64,000 nt of DNA, taken from positions 868,001 through 932,000 of the forward strand of contig NC_027864.1 in assembly GCF_000187245.1 (NCBI RefSeq), written 5' to 3'. The notes under the pieces are model-generated. The model did not search any database. It was not told the DNA's origin and saw nothing but the letters and a program-made list of their open reading frames with translations. This stretch comes from Ogataea parapolymorpha DL-1. Taxonomy: Eukaryota; Ascomycota; Pichiomycetes; Pichiales; Pichiaceae. A program made the position numbers and the translations under genes. Positions 9,746 to 20,929 of this stretch are shown here, one piece after another. Positions within the stretch are counted from its first letter, which is position 1. Each line of letters starts with the position of its first letter.

Positions 9746-12700
9746 TTATTTATGATTTCTGGCCACACAGTAAGCATCTTGGACTTCAATAGCTTCGTAA
9801 ATCCCTTCTAAGCGTGCCCATATTCTATATTCATGTTCCATGATATTATCCACCACTTCCGTTTCCACAATGCGGTTTGGTTCAACAAGATCGGTACGGA
9901 TATAGGTGAGCTTGAATGGCGGCGTTCCACTGAATCTGAATATAATCTCAACATTGTCACCCTCTTGAATGTCTTCCTCTATGGAATCACCCTGGGTTAT
10001 TTCAACAGATGGTAGATCATAAATTCTAGCTTTCAAGTCTGGCCTAGTACTGCTCTTGCCGTCACTCGAGGTGAAGTTGACCACACAATTCTTTGATGAT
10101 GAGTCTGAAAGCGCAAGAATCGACAAATCACCTTCACTTGAGGCCCTTCTCTTGAAATAGTTGGAATTCACGTTCACTTTCTGTCTTTTTCCGTTGAAGT
10201 CGTAGTAGACAGTGAATGGAGGAAGACCCGTTAGCATGTAATTGATGTGATCGCCCACACAATAAGATGATATTTCTTCAAGCCGTTTTAGACTTTGTTC
10301 CTCGGGATGTATGATGTCGTCTGTCAAATGCCGGATTTTAGGAACATCGTAGACTTGGATGCTGACAGACTCCTTGTCAAAGTCGCTGCTAAAGCAGCCA
10401 TTTGAGTCTGTCACCTCAAGGATGGAGACCTGGTAAGCTCCGATCCTCAAGTGCTCGTAGAGATTCAAAAGGTCAATTTTTTCGGTTTCTATCTTGTTGA
10501 GTTTGAGAGTTCTCAATCCATCCTGCTCGTTGTAAATTCCAAGCTTCACATCAAATGGTGGTCTTCCTGTTAGGCGGATTGGAATTTCTTCGAGGAGTTC
10601 CAAGTTACCTAGAGACGAAACACACGTTTGATAAACTTTTTTGTTTTCGACGAAACGGGCTGTAGGCAATGAAGAGATGCTTTGTTTAACTTGGATCTCT
10701 TCAAAACGATAATCGCCAGACCTCACAAGACTGTCCAGTATATCGTTCGTGTATATCGAATCATAAACAGCTTTGATGGCATACTCATAATCGCCACTTT
10801 CGCTGGTCTTCAGCTGGATGGAGAAATACTTGTTGGAAATTTGTTCCGTCTTCTGCTCCATTGTTCCACTTGGATGTTTGATAGAATATTCAATAATGAA
10901 TGGAGCCTCGCCGATCGCCTGCAGCTCTATGGATTCCGGGGATAGCTGGCAAAGAGTCGATTTTCGATAGCTGTTCTTAGACAGCAAAGTCAAATCATCT
11001 GTCTCAACTATTCTCAACTTTGGTTTAGGAAGATACGTGGCGTGAACTTGATGACTTTCCGACACCACGCCTGGGCACTGGTCAACGGAATATTCCAAGA
11101 GCTCGTAAATGCCCTCCTTTTTAATAGGGAAGCCATCAGCTGGATTGAAGTCGTAGAGAACTTCTTCCTGGCTAGTTGAACCATCCAGAGATGTGAAACG
11201 GTATTTCAGATTTGTCTTTTGACTGAAGTCAGCCTTCAAAGGCACTAGTAGAGTTTTACCCTGCACAAACTTGTATGATTCTGACTGAGAGAAGCTCAAC
11301 TGGGGCGAGCTTTTGCGCACGTTTATATGGACTTCTTGACCTTTGAACTCCATACAACAATTTGATGCGTCTGTAACATTTCTTAACAGCAACTTGTACT
11401 CTCCCCCGAGATGCAAGCGGCCGGTCTCAATTTTGAATTGATGATCAACAATGTCAGAAATCTCAAATTTTTCGACTCTATAATCTGGATAAATGAGATC
11501 GTAAGCAATTTGATATGGGGGTTTTCCATCCAAGTGTAGGTCAATAGATGCCTTCTCGGCATGGCAGACATTTAATCTAGTCACCTTGTTATTTTCAGAG
11601 AAGTAAGCTCTAGGTCTCTGCTCAAAGTAAGTGACGTAGCGGTGTTCCTGATGAGTGAAGGTAACCTTTCGTTTGTAATATGCATCACTGAGAGCCACGA
11701 ATTCGATCGCATAGCTCCCTTCTGTAGGCGGTTTGTAATCGAACTCAAAGGTCGACGTCTCCGAACGTAGTATTTTGGCATCCTTGGTCGACAGAACTCG
11801 TTTCTCATTTTTTGGATCTAATCTAGAAACTTTGTATGCCACCTCAAACGGACCTGTACCGATAAAATCAAACGCAAACTTGAATCCAGTGGTTCCAACA
11901 CAGTTATCCACTATAGGCGTTGCGGAAACATGCATACGAGGAAGATTAGCTTGTACCACATTGATAGTTGATGTGCCTATTTTGCAGGAACAGAATTTGG
12001 AAGTGACCGATTCAAGTACATAGGTTCCAGGCTCTTTAGCAAGGACTTTTGCAGGCTTCTTGAAATCAAACACATGGGTCGTGGTCTTAGATTTTTCAAG
12101 ATCACCATCAGCAGGGACAAACTTGATGTCAGCAGCATATGGGCCTTCTGCTGATGGGTTGATAACATGGCTGGCTTTCAACTCTAAATACTTTTCTTCT
12201 CCGATCAAAATTGGAGTGTTTGGTTTAGATTCAACAAAATTGATCAATGGCAAAGGATGCGACTTCACTTTGTAGAAATGATAGACATCACTTGGCTTTG
12301 GCGAGTATTCAACAACGTTTCCAAAACCATCAATGACCTTGCCAATGGTGTATATAAAGTCACCTGCTTTTTCAATTTTCCGACTAGCCAATGGAACAGT
12401 TATAACATGAGACTTGGCCCAAGATATGTCTTTGAGATCATTCGATTGAAAGTCCAAGGATTTCATATTACTTTTTCCAGTGTAATAATCCTTGGACAAT
12501 AGAGGCGAGTGAAAGCCTTTATCTTCAGGAACAATGATTGAGTTTGGAAGATGAGATAATTCGCCATTAACCTCCTCCTCGTACACTAAAGTCAAAGGAG
12601 GAACTCCAGTGACCACTATGGATAGCTGATCAAGTTCGTCATCGACACACACATTTTTGAGCTGCTCCAGATCTTCAAAACGGGCATTCGGACACCTTGG

Positions 12701-13588
12701 AATTACCAGATCGGACCTATAATTGCGGATGTTTTTATGTTTCACATCCTGCGCCTGCCGAACCATATAATATCCTGGCTTATCAAATTCCAATTCCAAA
12801 TAAGAGACTCGTTCATCAATATAGTTGATGTCCCAACCTTGAACTTGTGAATAATCTGCGGACAAAAACTTCTTCAGCTCTTTTCTCGTGTAATTCAGTG
12901 TGTACTTATTGTTATCAAAGTCGGTATGGACAATCTGTAAAAAGTCCAATTCGCTCGAGGAATTATATTTGACAGGCACTTTCACTTTACTATGATGCGT
13001 GTGCTGCAAACAGAAATTTTGGTTGAAAGGATTGAGCTTGATCGAGGAATCTGGCAAAAATCTGATCATTTTTTTGCCTTTGAAGTGAGTAGACTGGTCA
13101 AGAAGGTTTTGAGGGTTAACAAGGCCCTCAGCAATCGCTAACTCTTTTTCTGGGTGGAGCTTTTGAATAAGTCCAGTGAAAAGAGGAAGGAAAGAAAAAT
13201 TCAAATTGGTTGTCAGCAGAATTGTGATAGTATAAAGAACCAGAATCAGGAGCACTGATGCATATGGTTTCAATGCCAATTTGGGGATTCTCAAAACGGA
13301 ATTTGCCCACACAACCAAACCATCTAGGAACATGTACTTGAAAATAAAATTCCATTCCGGAGGAAGAAGGTTCACCGACAGCGAGCTATGTAAAGCCTCT
13401 CTCAAAAAGTCATTCTTGATCAGGTAAAGATCGTAAATTTTCCATCCCTGAATGAGAAAAAACAAGGACACAATCGAGAGACGTTGCGAAGTGACGTCTA
13501 GCACAGTCTCGGGTATCAAAGGTTTAATGTGAGGCCCCGAACTCAGTAGTGGAGACTTCGATTCTTCTGTTTTTGGCTTTTCGTTCAT
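9746..13588 (-). CDS. POM152: Nuclear pore membrane glycoprotein Pom152
   Basis: This 1280-residue protein is close to S. cerevisiae Pom152 (1337). It has hydrophobic segments at about 38-56, 80-98 and 108-126 near the N-terminus. A long lumenal region made of repeated immunoglobulin/cadherin-like units follows. Each unit carries the recurring pattern G-x-PP-[FY] followed by a beta-strand (for example TGVPPLTLVY, GKPPYQIAYD, TGLPPFTVYY, SGTPPFKLTY). Pom152 forms the lumenal ring that anchors the nuclear pore complex in the nuclear envelope. Start and stop are clear. It is divergent from the NRAMP transporter gene with a 260-bp promoter region. Confidence 0.93.
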   Translation of the reverse strand: MNEKPKTEESKSPLLSSGPHIKPLIPETVLDVTSQRLSIVSLFFLIQGWKIYDLYLIKNDFLREALHSSLSVNLLPPEWNFIFKYMFLDGLVVWANSVLRIPKLALKPYASVLLILVLYTITILLTTNLNFSFLPLFTGLIQKLHPEKELAIAEGLVNPQNLLDQSTHFKGKKMIRFLPDSSIKLNPFNQNFCLQHTHHSKVKVPVKYNSSSELDFLQIVHTDFDNNKYTLNYTRKELKKFLSADYSQVQGWDINYIDERVSYLELEFDKPGYYMVRQAQDVKHKNIRNYRSDLVIPRCPNARFEDLEQLKNVCVDDELDQLSIVVTGVPPLTLVYEEEVNGELSHLPNSIIVPEDKGFHSPLLSKDYYTGKSNMKSLDFQSNDLKDISWAKSHVITVPLASRKIEKAGDFIYTIGKVIDGFGNVVEYSPKPSDVYHFYKVKSHPLPLINFVESKPNTPILIGEEKYLELKASHVINPSAEGPYAADIKFVPADGDLEKSKTTTHVFDFKKPAKVLAKEPGTYVLESVTSKFCSCKIGTSTINVVQANLPRMHVSATPIVDNCVGTTGFKFAFDFIGTGPFEVAYKVSRLDPKNEKRVLSTKDAKILRSETSTFEFDYKPPTEGSYAIEFVALSDAYYKRKVTFTHQEHRYVTYFEQRPRAYFSENNKVTRLNVCHAEKASIDLHLDGKPPYQIAYDLIYPDYRVEKFEISDIVDHQFKIETGRLHLGGEYKLLLRNVTDASNCCMEFKGQEVHINVRKSSPQLSFSQSESYKFVQGKTLLVPLKADFSQKTNLKYRFTSLDGSTSQEEVLYDFNPADGFPIKKEGIYELLEYSVDQCPGVVSESHQVHATYLPKPKLRIVETDDLTLLSKNSYRKSTLCQLSPESIELQAIGEAPFIIEYSIKHPSGTMEQKTEQISNKYFSIQLKTSESGDYEYAIKAVYDSIYTNDILDSLVRSGDYRFEEIQVKQSISSLPTARFVENKKVYQTCVSSLGNLELLEEIPIRLTGRPPFDVKLGIYNEQDGLRTLKLNKIETEKIDLLNLYEHLRIGAYQVSILEVTDSNGCFSSDFDKESVSIQVYDVPKIRHLTDDIIHPEEQSLKRLEEISSYCVGDHINYMLTGLPPFTVYYDFNGKRQKVNVNSNYFKRRASSEGDLSILALSDSSSKNCVVNFTSSDGKSSTRPDLKARIYDLPSVEITQGDSIEEDIQEGDNVEIIFRFSGTPPFKLTYIRTDLVEPNRIVETEVVDNIMEHEYRIWARLEGIYEAIEVQDAYCVARNHK

Positions 13589-13848
13589 GTTGTATCGCAG
13601 CTATAAGTGCATTGATGATATCGAACTGCGAGCACCCTGAGAAGCCTTATAATCCAAATCTGATCTTTGTTTTTTTTAACTCTTAAAGAGTAAATTTTCA
13701 GCAGACGCGATGGGATGGGCGTCGATCGACGTTTAGATGAGCACCTTAATTTCTGCATTCTTCATATATTATCGCACCACAGATCTACCTGGTCCACTTT
13801 GTCGCACCATTTAAGAACTGGGGCGTATCACTCAATTGCATATCTACA

Positions 13849-15300
13849 ATGGTAGACTGGAGAAAACTCATCAGCTTCATTGGGCCTGGTCTTCTGATTA
13901 CATGTGCATACATAGATCCGGGAAATTACAGTACTTCAACCAACGCCGGAGCTCAGTTCGGCTACATTCACCTGTTCATTATCTTTCTGTCCAACATTTT
14001 TGCCATCATTCTTCAATGTCTGTGTATCAAGCTGGGTACGGTCACAGGACTTGATTTAGCACAAAACTGCCGCAAGCATCTCCCACGCTGGCTCAATATA
14101 ACGGTTTATGTTCTGGCTGAGCTAGCGATTATATTCACAGATTTAGCTGAAATTGTGGGCACCGCCATTGCGCTGTACATTTTGTTTGGGATCGAGCTGA
14201 AAGTCGGCGTGCTCCTGACCATCTTTGATGTTCTGGTGATATTATTGGCGTACAATCCCGATGGCTCTCTCAAAGAAATCCGCAAATTTGAGTTCTTTGT
14301 GTCCTTTTTGGTCCTCGCAGCATTTGCGTGCTTCATTATTCTAATGAACAAAGTGGAAATCCCAAGCAAGCGCGAGTTGCTCGAAGGATTCCTTCCGTCG
14401 AAACAGCTTTTCACTTCTAAGGAGTCAATATACCTGGCACTGGGAATAATTGGTGCTACCGTGATGCCGCACTCCTTGTACCTTGGTTCAAATCTCGTGA
14501 AGCCAAGACTCAGAGAGTTTGACACCTCAAATCAGAAAGATGCAGCCCCCTTGCAGGTGCAAAGTGTTGTACAGGACGCCAATGAAGACACCTATAAACC
14601 GTCGCTTGCAGCTATAGATTACTGCTTAAATTATTCTTATGCCGAGTTGGTCTGTTCTCTGTGCATCGTGGCCGTCTTCATCAATTCTGCAATATTAATC
14701 GTCTCGGCGGCAGCTCTCTTCAAAAAGCCCGAGGCCATGGATGCTGACTTAATTAGCATTTACGAGCTGCTGAGCCATTACGTTTCAAAAACAGCAGGAC
14801 TTATTTTTGCAATTGCCATGCTCTTCTCCTCTATTGCGGCGGGAATCATCTGCACTATGTCGGGTGCGCTTGTTGCAGAAGGTTGTCTTGAATGGAAGCT
14901 CAACCCATTTTATCGAAGAATTGTCACGAGGTCAATTGCAATCGTGCCCTGTATGGCAATGGCCCTATTCATGGGCAGAGAAGGCATTGCAACCATACTC
15001 AATCTGTCGCAAGTTATTTTGTCACTGATACTACCCTTTGTATCAGCTCCCTTGTTGTATTTCACCTGCAACAAGAATATCATGAAGGTGAAGGTGCAAG
15101 TGCAGCAGCCACAAGATCTAGAGAACGATACGCCGACTGAAACTTCTCTATTGATGCCTGCACGCAAGGGTGATAGCTTCAAGGATTTTTCGAATTCGGC
15201 TATAACAAACGTCCTGGCACTTCTCACCTGGGGAACGATAGGCTTTCTGAACATTTACTTGATCGTTCAATACTTCAGAGGAGAGGATATACATTTCTAG
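13849..15300 (+). CDS. SMF3: NRAMP metal transporter, Smf3-like
   Basis: This 483-residue NRAMP divalent-metal transporter has about 11 transmembrane segments. The metal-binding motif DPGNYSTS lies at 23-30 in helix 1. The helix-6 motif MPHSLYLGS is also present, and in the family its Met and His shape the metal site. The short N-terminus and the sequence FIGPGLLITCAYIDPGNYSTS resemble Smf3, the vacuolar iron exporter of S. cerevisiae, more than plasma-membrane Smf1. A soluble loop of about 40 residues precedes helix 7. It is convergent with SPT7 (65-bp spacer). Confidence 0.85.
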   Translation: MVDWRKLISFIGPGLLITCAYIDPGNYSTSTNAGAQFGYIHLFIIFLSNIFAIILQCLCIKLGTVTGLDLAQNCRKHLPRWLNITVYVLAELAIIFTDLAEIVGTAIALYILFGIELKVGVLLTIFDVLVILLAYNPDGSLKEIRKFEFFVSFLVLAAFACFIILMNKVEIPSKRELLEGFLPSKQLFTSKESIYLALGIIGATVMPHSLYLGSNLVKPRLREFDTSNQKDAAPLQVQSVVQDANEDTYKPSLAAIDYCLNYSYAELVCSLCIVAVFINSAILIVSAAALFKKPEAMDADLISIYELLSHYVSKTAGLIFAIAMLFSSIAAGIICTMSGALVAEGCLEWKLNPFYRRIVTRSIAIVPCMAMALFMGREGIATILNLSQVILSLILPFVSAPLLYFTCNKNIMKVKVQVQQPQDLENDTPTETSLLMPARKGDSFKDFSNSAITNVLALLTWGTIGFLNIYLIVQYFRGEDIHF

Positions 15301-15365
15301 TCCTTCTGTATGGTACATTGTATATTAAGACAAGTTCTAAACGAAACATATACGGTTGCATAATG

Positions 15366-18300
15366 CTAAGCAGCTGGCTCGACTTTCGGGATCTCCTCGT
15401 TGGTCTTGGCGATTTCTGGGTTCCCTGCCTTGGTCTGAGTGTTCTCAGTTATGCTCGTTTGCGGATCTGTTATGCTGATTTGTGGCTGTTGCTCCCTTAA
15501 ATCTTGAGCGTCCAGGAAAAATGCATTGTTGATAAGCTTACGCTTTACCTGTGTAATTCTTCCGTTCGGAGGAACCTTCGGCCGATGGTTGCGCTGTTTC
15601 AATGGCAAGTCGTCGTCCTCCAAAATCACCAAATCCTCAGGATCCTCGATTTCCACGAAAGTGGATGGCGGCTCGCCTCCATTTGGAGCAGAACCACTTT
15701 CTGGGGCTTTCGGGGTGCCATTGGAAGCAGCAGGCAAACCCTCTGGATCAGTAATTCCCAATGATTGTCTATGTTTCTTTAACTGTTTAGCATAGGCTGC
15801 TCTGGACTTGGACAACAGGTCCTCGTAGAAAGGTTTTAAAAGACCAATTTGAGACGACAAGTCCCGCTTGCGCAACTTTGGGAATTGGACCTCTTGGAAA
15901 TCTTCGTACTTAGCTTTTTTCGATTTAGAGTCGAGATGACTGAGTTGGTTCGACAGTTTGGAGTGAAGCAAATGGAGAGGAATAGTGGATGTAAGTAGAT
16001 TGAACTCTTTATCAAGTCCGAGCTCCTTGAAGCCGAAGAAGTCTTCCCCAATCTCGTTGGAGAAATCACCATTGAGAAATTGTTCCGAATCGTCTGTAAA
16101 CTGGTTTTCGGTTATCTCTTGGATTCCTGGCCGCAGTAAATCTCTAAGGAACCCTTCAAGCTTGTACTTGAGGTCAGTCAGCTTCTTGTTCTGCTTGGTC
16201 AAATGCTCCTTGTAATGAGAATACAGGACGTCAGGTTTCTCAATACCATTTTCCTGAAGTGAAATGAGAAGAATATCCTTTAAACTCATTGGCCTCTTGC
16301 TTTTTAAAGGAAGCTTGTTGATGGAGTTGGATTCCATGGTCATTTTGAGCGACTTGACGAGATTACCAAAATACTGCTCCGCGAGTTGAGTGACTGTTGT
16401 CACGCAAGTAGGGTTTGTGGTCTCAAAACCGTTGGCCATGATGATGGTGCTCACGGACCGCTCGAGCGCGGCATAAGCGACCTGGGGCACAAGCTGGTCT
16501 CTCGTAGGCAACTTTGACAGCGGGTCAATGTCTTCAGGTTTAATTCGCTCTATATCAGGAGCATGGTACTGAGACTGGTGTATGAATTGCGATGTTTGCA
16601 TCTGCCGAATAATGTTGATCTTAAAACACACTTTTCTGATATCCTGCATCAAAGCAATGTTTTTGTATATTATTGAGTTGCTCCCCTTCATCTTTATGGA
16701 AAACTGCGACTCCGGGAGCTGATCCAACGACTTGCCTTGTTTCATCATATCGGAAAGAATATCGTTTTCTATAGCATCATAGTCAGGCCCTTTATACTTC
16801 AGAGATGGAATACCTCCGCCAATATCGTACTCAATCAGATAGGGATCATCATTTTCGTCAAAATACTGCCGATTTCTGTGGAGCACAACTTTGGAGGAGT
16901 CGTCAAGATAGTTGCTGAAGTTGGACATTTGAAGTGGGTCTCTCAGTAATGCTTCTTCGTTCGGTTGGATCTTTCCACCCTTAAACAAATTGGATCTCTG
17001 CTGGCATAATTTATATCGCGTGTTGGAAGTAAGAGTTCTCCAGGTGGACATTTCCAGGTCTTCGTTATCGTCGTCCTCGTTTCTGTCATTCTGTTGCTCC
17101 TGTGCCTGTCTGTCTTCCATCATAGCTGTTGCATCATCTTCGTTATCATCATCTTCGGGATTCGCTGTTCCTTCCCTGTCTCCTGTCTTTTCTTCACTTG
17201 CTGCAGAAACAAGTGGTGTTGAAGCATTTGATTGCACGATTGACGGATTACTGGCACCCTGAGGCTGGATAAATTCGTTTTCGTTTTGCTCTGCCGTTTG
17301 GTCCGCAGCCGAAGTATTTGCGTCTTTGTTCCCAGCGCTATCTCCCATAGGCGAGTCGGAAGCCGCAATGGGTTCGGTATGGTCAGCCTCTTGTAATCCT
17401 TTTCTGCTTTTCTTAGACTTTTTTGCGCTCGTGGATGATCCGCCAACACCCCTGCTTGAAATGAAACCAGGTTTCTCCTGTGCGTCATCGGCTTCGTTTT
17501 GCTGTGCAGCTGCTGCTGCCTCTTTTTCCACCTCTGCTCGATCTCTGATCACAATGTCGGGAATGAGTGGTATCAAAGACAGCGTCTTTTTTTGCATGGC
17601 AATAGCATCTGCCCTTAGAAAGTGGTTGGGATCTGAATTGTAAGTTAGACAGTTCTTCCATATCAGCATCAAATCGTCAACAAATTCGGTCTTGCTGTTG
17701 TATTGAAAATTCTTGAGTTTTTTCATCACAGTGTTCAAGTCCATTGGCTTCTTGATAATTTGGTAATAATTTGGTGCCTCTCTTTTAGACACCCGGTTCA
17801 AGAAAGCAATAGAGTGCTCCGTGTAGCCCCTCAATTCCAAAACAACTTTTTCACAGGCCTCGTAAAGCTCTTCCTGGCCTATCCGGTTGTAGCTCGCCCA
17901 TTTCGAGCGATTCTTCCGCACGTCCATGATCAAGTTTTTGAGCTCCAAATCTGTGAGATTCAATTTATCGCGATTCTCTTCAATCCGTGCAAGAAGGTTT
18001 TTGAGCGAAAGATTGGCAGCGCCGCCAAGCCCCATCAACTTGTTGACGTGTTGAGAGTCCTCGTTGTCGTTTCCCCCATTTTCGTTATCACTGCTACCAT
18101 GATCTTTCGTGTCGTTAAGCTCAAGGGCTTTGTCGCTGCGCTCAAGCTTCCGTCGTTTCACGATATTGGGGAGATCGTTCTCAAAGCTGTGGTACACCTT
18201 GTTGAAATTTTTGATAAGCTTAAGCTCGTTTTGTCTTTCAAAATTCGATTCAATAGCAGATGCTGTACCCAAAATTGGATGCACCATCGAACCAATAGCT

Positions 18301-19070
18301 TCGTCAGCCGAACTAACAGAATCGGCGGTGGATGGAAATTCGGGCCGCGCAAGCAAGAGCTGTGCGTTGACCACAAATTTGAGCTGGCCTTGTTCATTTT
18401 CTTCAAGCTCCCCTTCTTCTGGAACCTCACGATATCTACTCACTTTCAATGTTGTGTCTTTGTCCGTCGAATCGTTGACTTCGACAACGTCGCTCTCAGA
18501 CCCATTTCGACTGCCTTTCGGCTCTTGTTGCTTTTCATTGTCCTCTTCCTCATCATCATAGTCATCTTCTTCGTTCCTTGTAGCGTTATTTGATGAGGTT
18601 TGGGAAAATAGTGGTTTCTCCTCGGCATCCTCAAAGTTCTCCTCGTCGTCGCTCTCTTCTAGAATATCAAAGGCGGCAAACTTTGTATCTTGCATCTTTT
18701 CGTCGCCAAAGTAGTAATCAACAGCCTTTTCGTATAACAGATATCGTATTGTAGCGCAGAGGTTCCTCGTAGACTTCGTCCCTTGTTTCAAATATATTTC
18801 CTCTGTCCCGGTGGAAGACATATCCTCGATCTCTTTGTCTGCTAGGCTAGGTCCCTGCTCAAATTCTAGAAAGAGGTTGTTGTTGATGAAAGCGTCCCAC
18901 AGTTTGATCCGAGCTTTTGCATCCCTGAACCTATGTAAGATCAGATCAAGCAGATTAAACTGCTGCGAAGTTAAGTAGCAGTTGAAAACTCCATCTTTGA
19001 AAAAACGATCCGTGAGACTATAGAGCCTTTTCGTGTCGCTTTTTTGAAAAGCAGCAAGTTTAGAGTCCAT
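15366..19070 (-). CDS. SPT7: SAGA complex subunit Spt7 (bromodomain)
   Basis: This 1234-residue protein has a bromodomain at about residues 400-480, with NYYQIIKKPMDLNTVMKKL and the acetyl-lysine-binding asparagine in LTYNS. A histone-fold region at about 860-920 (VAYAALERSVSTIIMANGF) in Spt7 pairs with Ada1. Acidic low-complexity stretches lie before and after the bromodomain. The C-terminal tail is Pro/Thr-rich; its processing in S. cerevisiae yields the SLIK form. Spt7 scaffolds SAGA, a co-activator acetyltransferase. I use the ATG at 19070 (MDSKLAAF); the frame upstream begins only with TTG. The 399 bp upstream (19071-19469) holds AT-rich promoter sequence and no gene I can support. Confidence 0.92.
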   Translation of the reverse strand: MDSKLAAFQKSDTKRLYSLTDRFFKDGVFNCYLTSQQFNLLDLILHRFRDAKARIKLWDAFINNNLFLEFEQGPSLADKEIEDMSSTGTEEIYLKQGTKSTRNLCATIRYLLYEKAVDYYFGDEKMQDTKFAAFDILEESDDEENFEDAEEKPLFSQTSSNNATRNEEDDYDDEEEDNEKQQEPKGSRNGSESDVVEVNDSTDKDTTLKVSRYREVPEEGELEENEQGQLKFVVNAQLLLARPEFPSTADSVSSADEAIGSMVHPILGTASAIESNFERQNELKLIKNFNKVYHSFENDLPNIVKRRKLERSDKALELNDTKDHGSSDNENGGNDNEDSQHVNKLMGLGGAANLSLKNLLARIEENRDKLNLTDLELKNLIMDVRKNRSKWASYNRIGQEELYEACEKVVLELRGYTEHSIAFLNRVSKREAPNYYQIIKKPMDLNTVMKKLKNFQYNSKTEFVDDLMLIWKNCLTYNSDPNHFLRADAIAMQKKTLSLIPLIPDIVIRDRAEVEKEAAAAAQQNEADDAQEKPGFISSRGVGGSSTSAKKSKKSRKGLQEADHTEPIAASDSPMGDSAGNKDANTSAADQTAEQNENEFIQPQGASNPSIVQSNASTPLVSAASEEKTGDREGTANPEDDDNEDDATAMMEDRQAQEQQNDRNEDDDNEDLEMSTWRTLTSNTRYKLCQQRSNLFKGGKIQPNEEALLRDPLQMSNFSNYLDDSSKVVLHRNRQYFDENDDPYLIEYDIGGGIPSLKYKGPDYDAIENDILSDMMKQGKSLDQLPESQFSIKMKGSNSIIYKNIALMQDIRKVCFKINIIRQMQTSQFIHQSQYHAPDIERIKPEDIDPLSKLPTRDQLVPQVAYAALERSVSTIIMANGFETTNPTCVTTVTQLAEQYFGNLVKSLKMTMESNSINKLPLKSKRPMSLKDILLISLQENGIEKPDVLYSHYKEHLTKQNKKLTDLKYKLEGFLRDLLRPGIQEITENQFTDDSEQFLNGDFSNEIGEDFFGFKELGLDKEFNLLTSTIPLHLLHSKLSNQLSHLDSKSKKAKYEDFQEVQFPKLRKRDLSSQIGLLKPFYEDLLSKSRAAYAKQLKKHRQSLGITDPEGLPAASNGTPKAPESGSAPNGGEPPSTFVEIEDPEDLVILEDDDLPLKQRNHRPKVPPNGRITQVKRKLINNAFFLDAQDLREQQPQISITDPQTSITENTQTKAGNPEIAKTNEEIPKVEPAA

Positions 19071-19469
19071 AGTCAATCGATGAAAGAGACCTAAAAAAAT
19101 ATCAACGTCTTCGATGATAAAGTTTGTTCTGACTCCCAATTGAAGCTTTAGCGGTCAAACAATAACAGCCCTAACTCAAGACTAATTTGCCTGCGTATAC
19201 CTATCAAAAATGAGAGGGTGTAAAAAAGCTTCAATTGGCTAACTAGGTTCGGTATACGCGATATACTAGCTTCGTTGATTAATTTTCAATTTTTGTAACT
19301 TTAAAACTATGAAAGTTTGCACAGCCCAGCTACACATCTGGTACAAATACTAAATCATTTATCTAGTTTGTCTAGGCTGGGCACTTTCTAAATTACAAAT
19401 ACATATCATGGGTGATCAAGAGTCTCACCATATCCATGAACAGTGTAGTACAATAACTTACAACTTTGA

Positions 19470-20645
19470 TTAGGTAGATGGCCCACGATTGCCATGGGAA
19501 TAATCATTTTGGTGGGGAAACTGAGGAAATTGCATCAAACCAGGGGGAGGTGGGGGCCTGGGCAAGTTCCTCAAATTAACACGGGGGTCGTTGAGATTCA
19601 CTAAATTCTGAGCACCCACGGGAAAGCTAAACTCTGGTGGGGGAGGCATCGACGGATGTTGGGGAGCCCCTGGAAAATTAGACAATGCAGGAAATTGTGG
19701 AGGAATCTGAGGATTGGAACCTGTCACTCCAGGAAACATTCCCGGTAAAGGAGGCAGTTTGCCTTCTTGAATAAGTTTCAATAATTCAGGCGGAGGCGGC
19801 GGCAGACCTGCTGGATTGAAATCCAGGGGCGCACCTGGAAATCTCTGACTCTGCTGATGGCCTATCGGTAAACCAGGAGGCAGCATTGCTCCATAAGGCG
19901 GCACAGAAGGTGGGGCAGAGGTGTTACGGGGCCTTTCATATTGCGGAGCATAGGTTTGAGAAGAGTGTGGCGGTGCGAAATTGGATTGTGGACCTTGACT
20001 AGGCAACTCCAAACTATTATTAGACTGAAATAATCGCTCAAACTTGGATGTTTCTGGGGTTCTTGCCTGTATAGTTGGTTGTGGCAAAGCTTGAGAGATG
20101 TCCTGCTTTGACTCTAGGTTGCTTTTGAGTAGATTGTCAAAAAATTGCCGATTAAGATGGTCCTTTAGCTCTAGCTCCTTATCAAATTGGTTATCTTCTG
20201 CAGATGAAGACGATGTTTTCCCCTCCCTCAAGGCGTGATCTTCATCCGCTGGGTTTGACTTCACGTTCTCGTCGTGCTTAAGCTGATCGTAATAGCCATT
20301 TTTCATGTGATACTCTCTTTTTTCCCGTTCGAAGTCTTCATAAGTATGGGATCCGATACTACTGTAGCCAACGAAAGTGCTGTCCACTTGGAAATCTGTC
20401 TCATTCAGCCATTCCGGAACTTCTTCCTCAGAGTTTTCCTCAGCAAGAGGTTTATAGGGAGTCTTCTTTTTTAAATTGTTGTGACTTTTTTGGTTTCCCC
20501 GATTCAATCCAACATTGAGTTTGGATATGAGTTTTGCATTGAACCTCCAGAATTCCTTGTCAGGAAGTGTAGTATCTCGAAAAATGACGCCTTTCGACTG
20601 AAGGCTCAAGAGCTCTTCAAGAGAGTACGTGATCTTGGAACTCAT
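19470..20645 (-). CDS. eIF4E-binding-motif protein (Eap1/4E-T-like)
   Basis: The start of this 391-residue protein carries a canonical eIF4E-binding motif Y-x4-L-hydrophobic: YSLEELL at residues 7-13. It is followed by a segment ending KEFWRFNAKL. This layout resembles metazoan 4E-T and yeast Eap1, where the motif opens the N-terminal region and binds the dorsal face of the cap-binding protein. The C-terminal half is proline-rich and probably disordered, with repeated PPPPP and PPGLP runs that could bind SH3, WW or GYF domains. The likely role is translational repression or mRNA decay at the 5' cap. It lies 284 bp from EDC3, a decapping enhancer, on the same strand. The motif is seen; the orthology is inferred. 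Confidence 0.65.
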   Translation of the reverse strand: MSSKITYSLEELLSLQSKGVIFRDTTLPDKEFWRFNAKLISKLNVGLNRGNQKSHNNLKKKTPYKPLAEENSEEEVPEWLNETDFQVDSTFVGYSSIGSHTYEDFEREKREYHMKNGYYDQLKHDENVKSNPADEDHALREGKTSSSSAEDNQFDKELELKDHLNRQFFDNLLKSNLESKQDISQALPQPTIQARTPETSKFERLFQSNNSLELPSQGPQSNFAPPHSSQTYAPQYERPRNTSAPPSVPPYGAMLPPGLPIGHQQSQRFPGAPLDFNPAGLPPPPPELLKLIQEGKLPPLPGMFPGVTGSNPQIPPQFPALSNFPGAPQHPSMPPPPEFSFPVGAQNLVNLNDPRVNLRNLPRPPPPPGLMQFPQFPHQNDYSHGNRGPST

Positions 20646-20929
20646 TGAAAGGCCTATTGTTAGTTATCTTTTCCCCTTCTTTTCAAATCCTTTTGGATAG
20701 GCGCCAAGTGAGTCTTGAGCTGGTTTTCAAAGTGGGATGCACTAGTTAAATTATTCACGCTGCAAGGGTACAAATGAATATGGTTTTAGTATCACAAATG
20801 TGTTGTACTTTATTTTTTCGCCCAGATTAATTAACATAAAAAGTCGACTGTGTATATTAAACGCATAAATTCAAATTTGGATCACTTGCATTCCTCGCTA
20901 TAAAGATATTTACATTATGAGTTCATCCT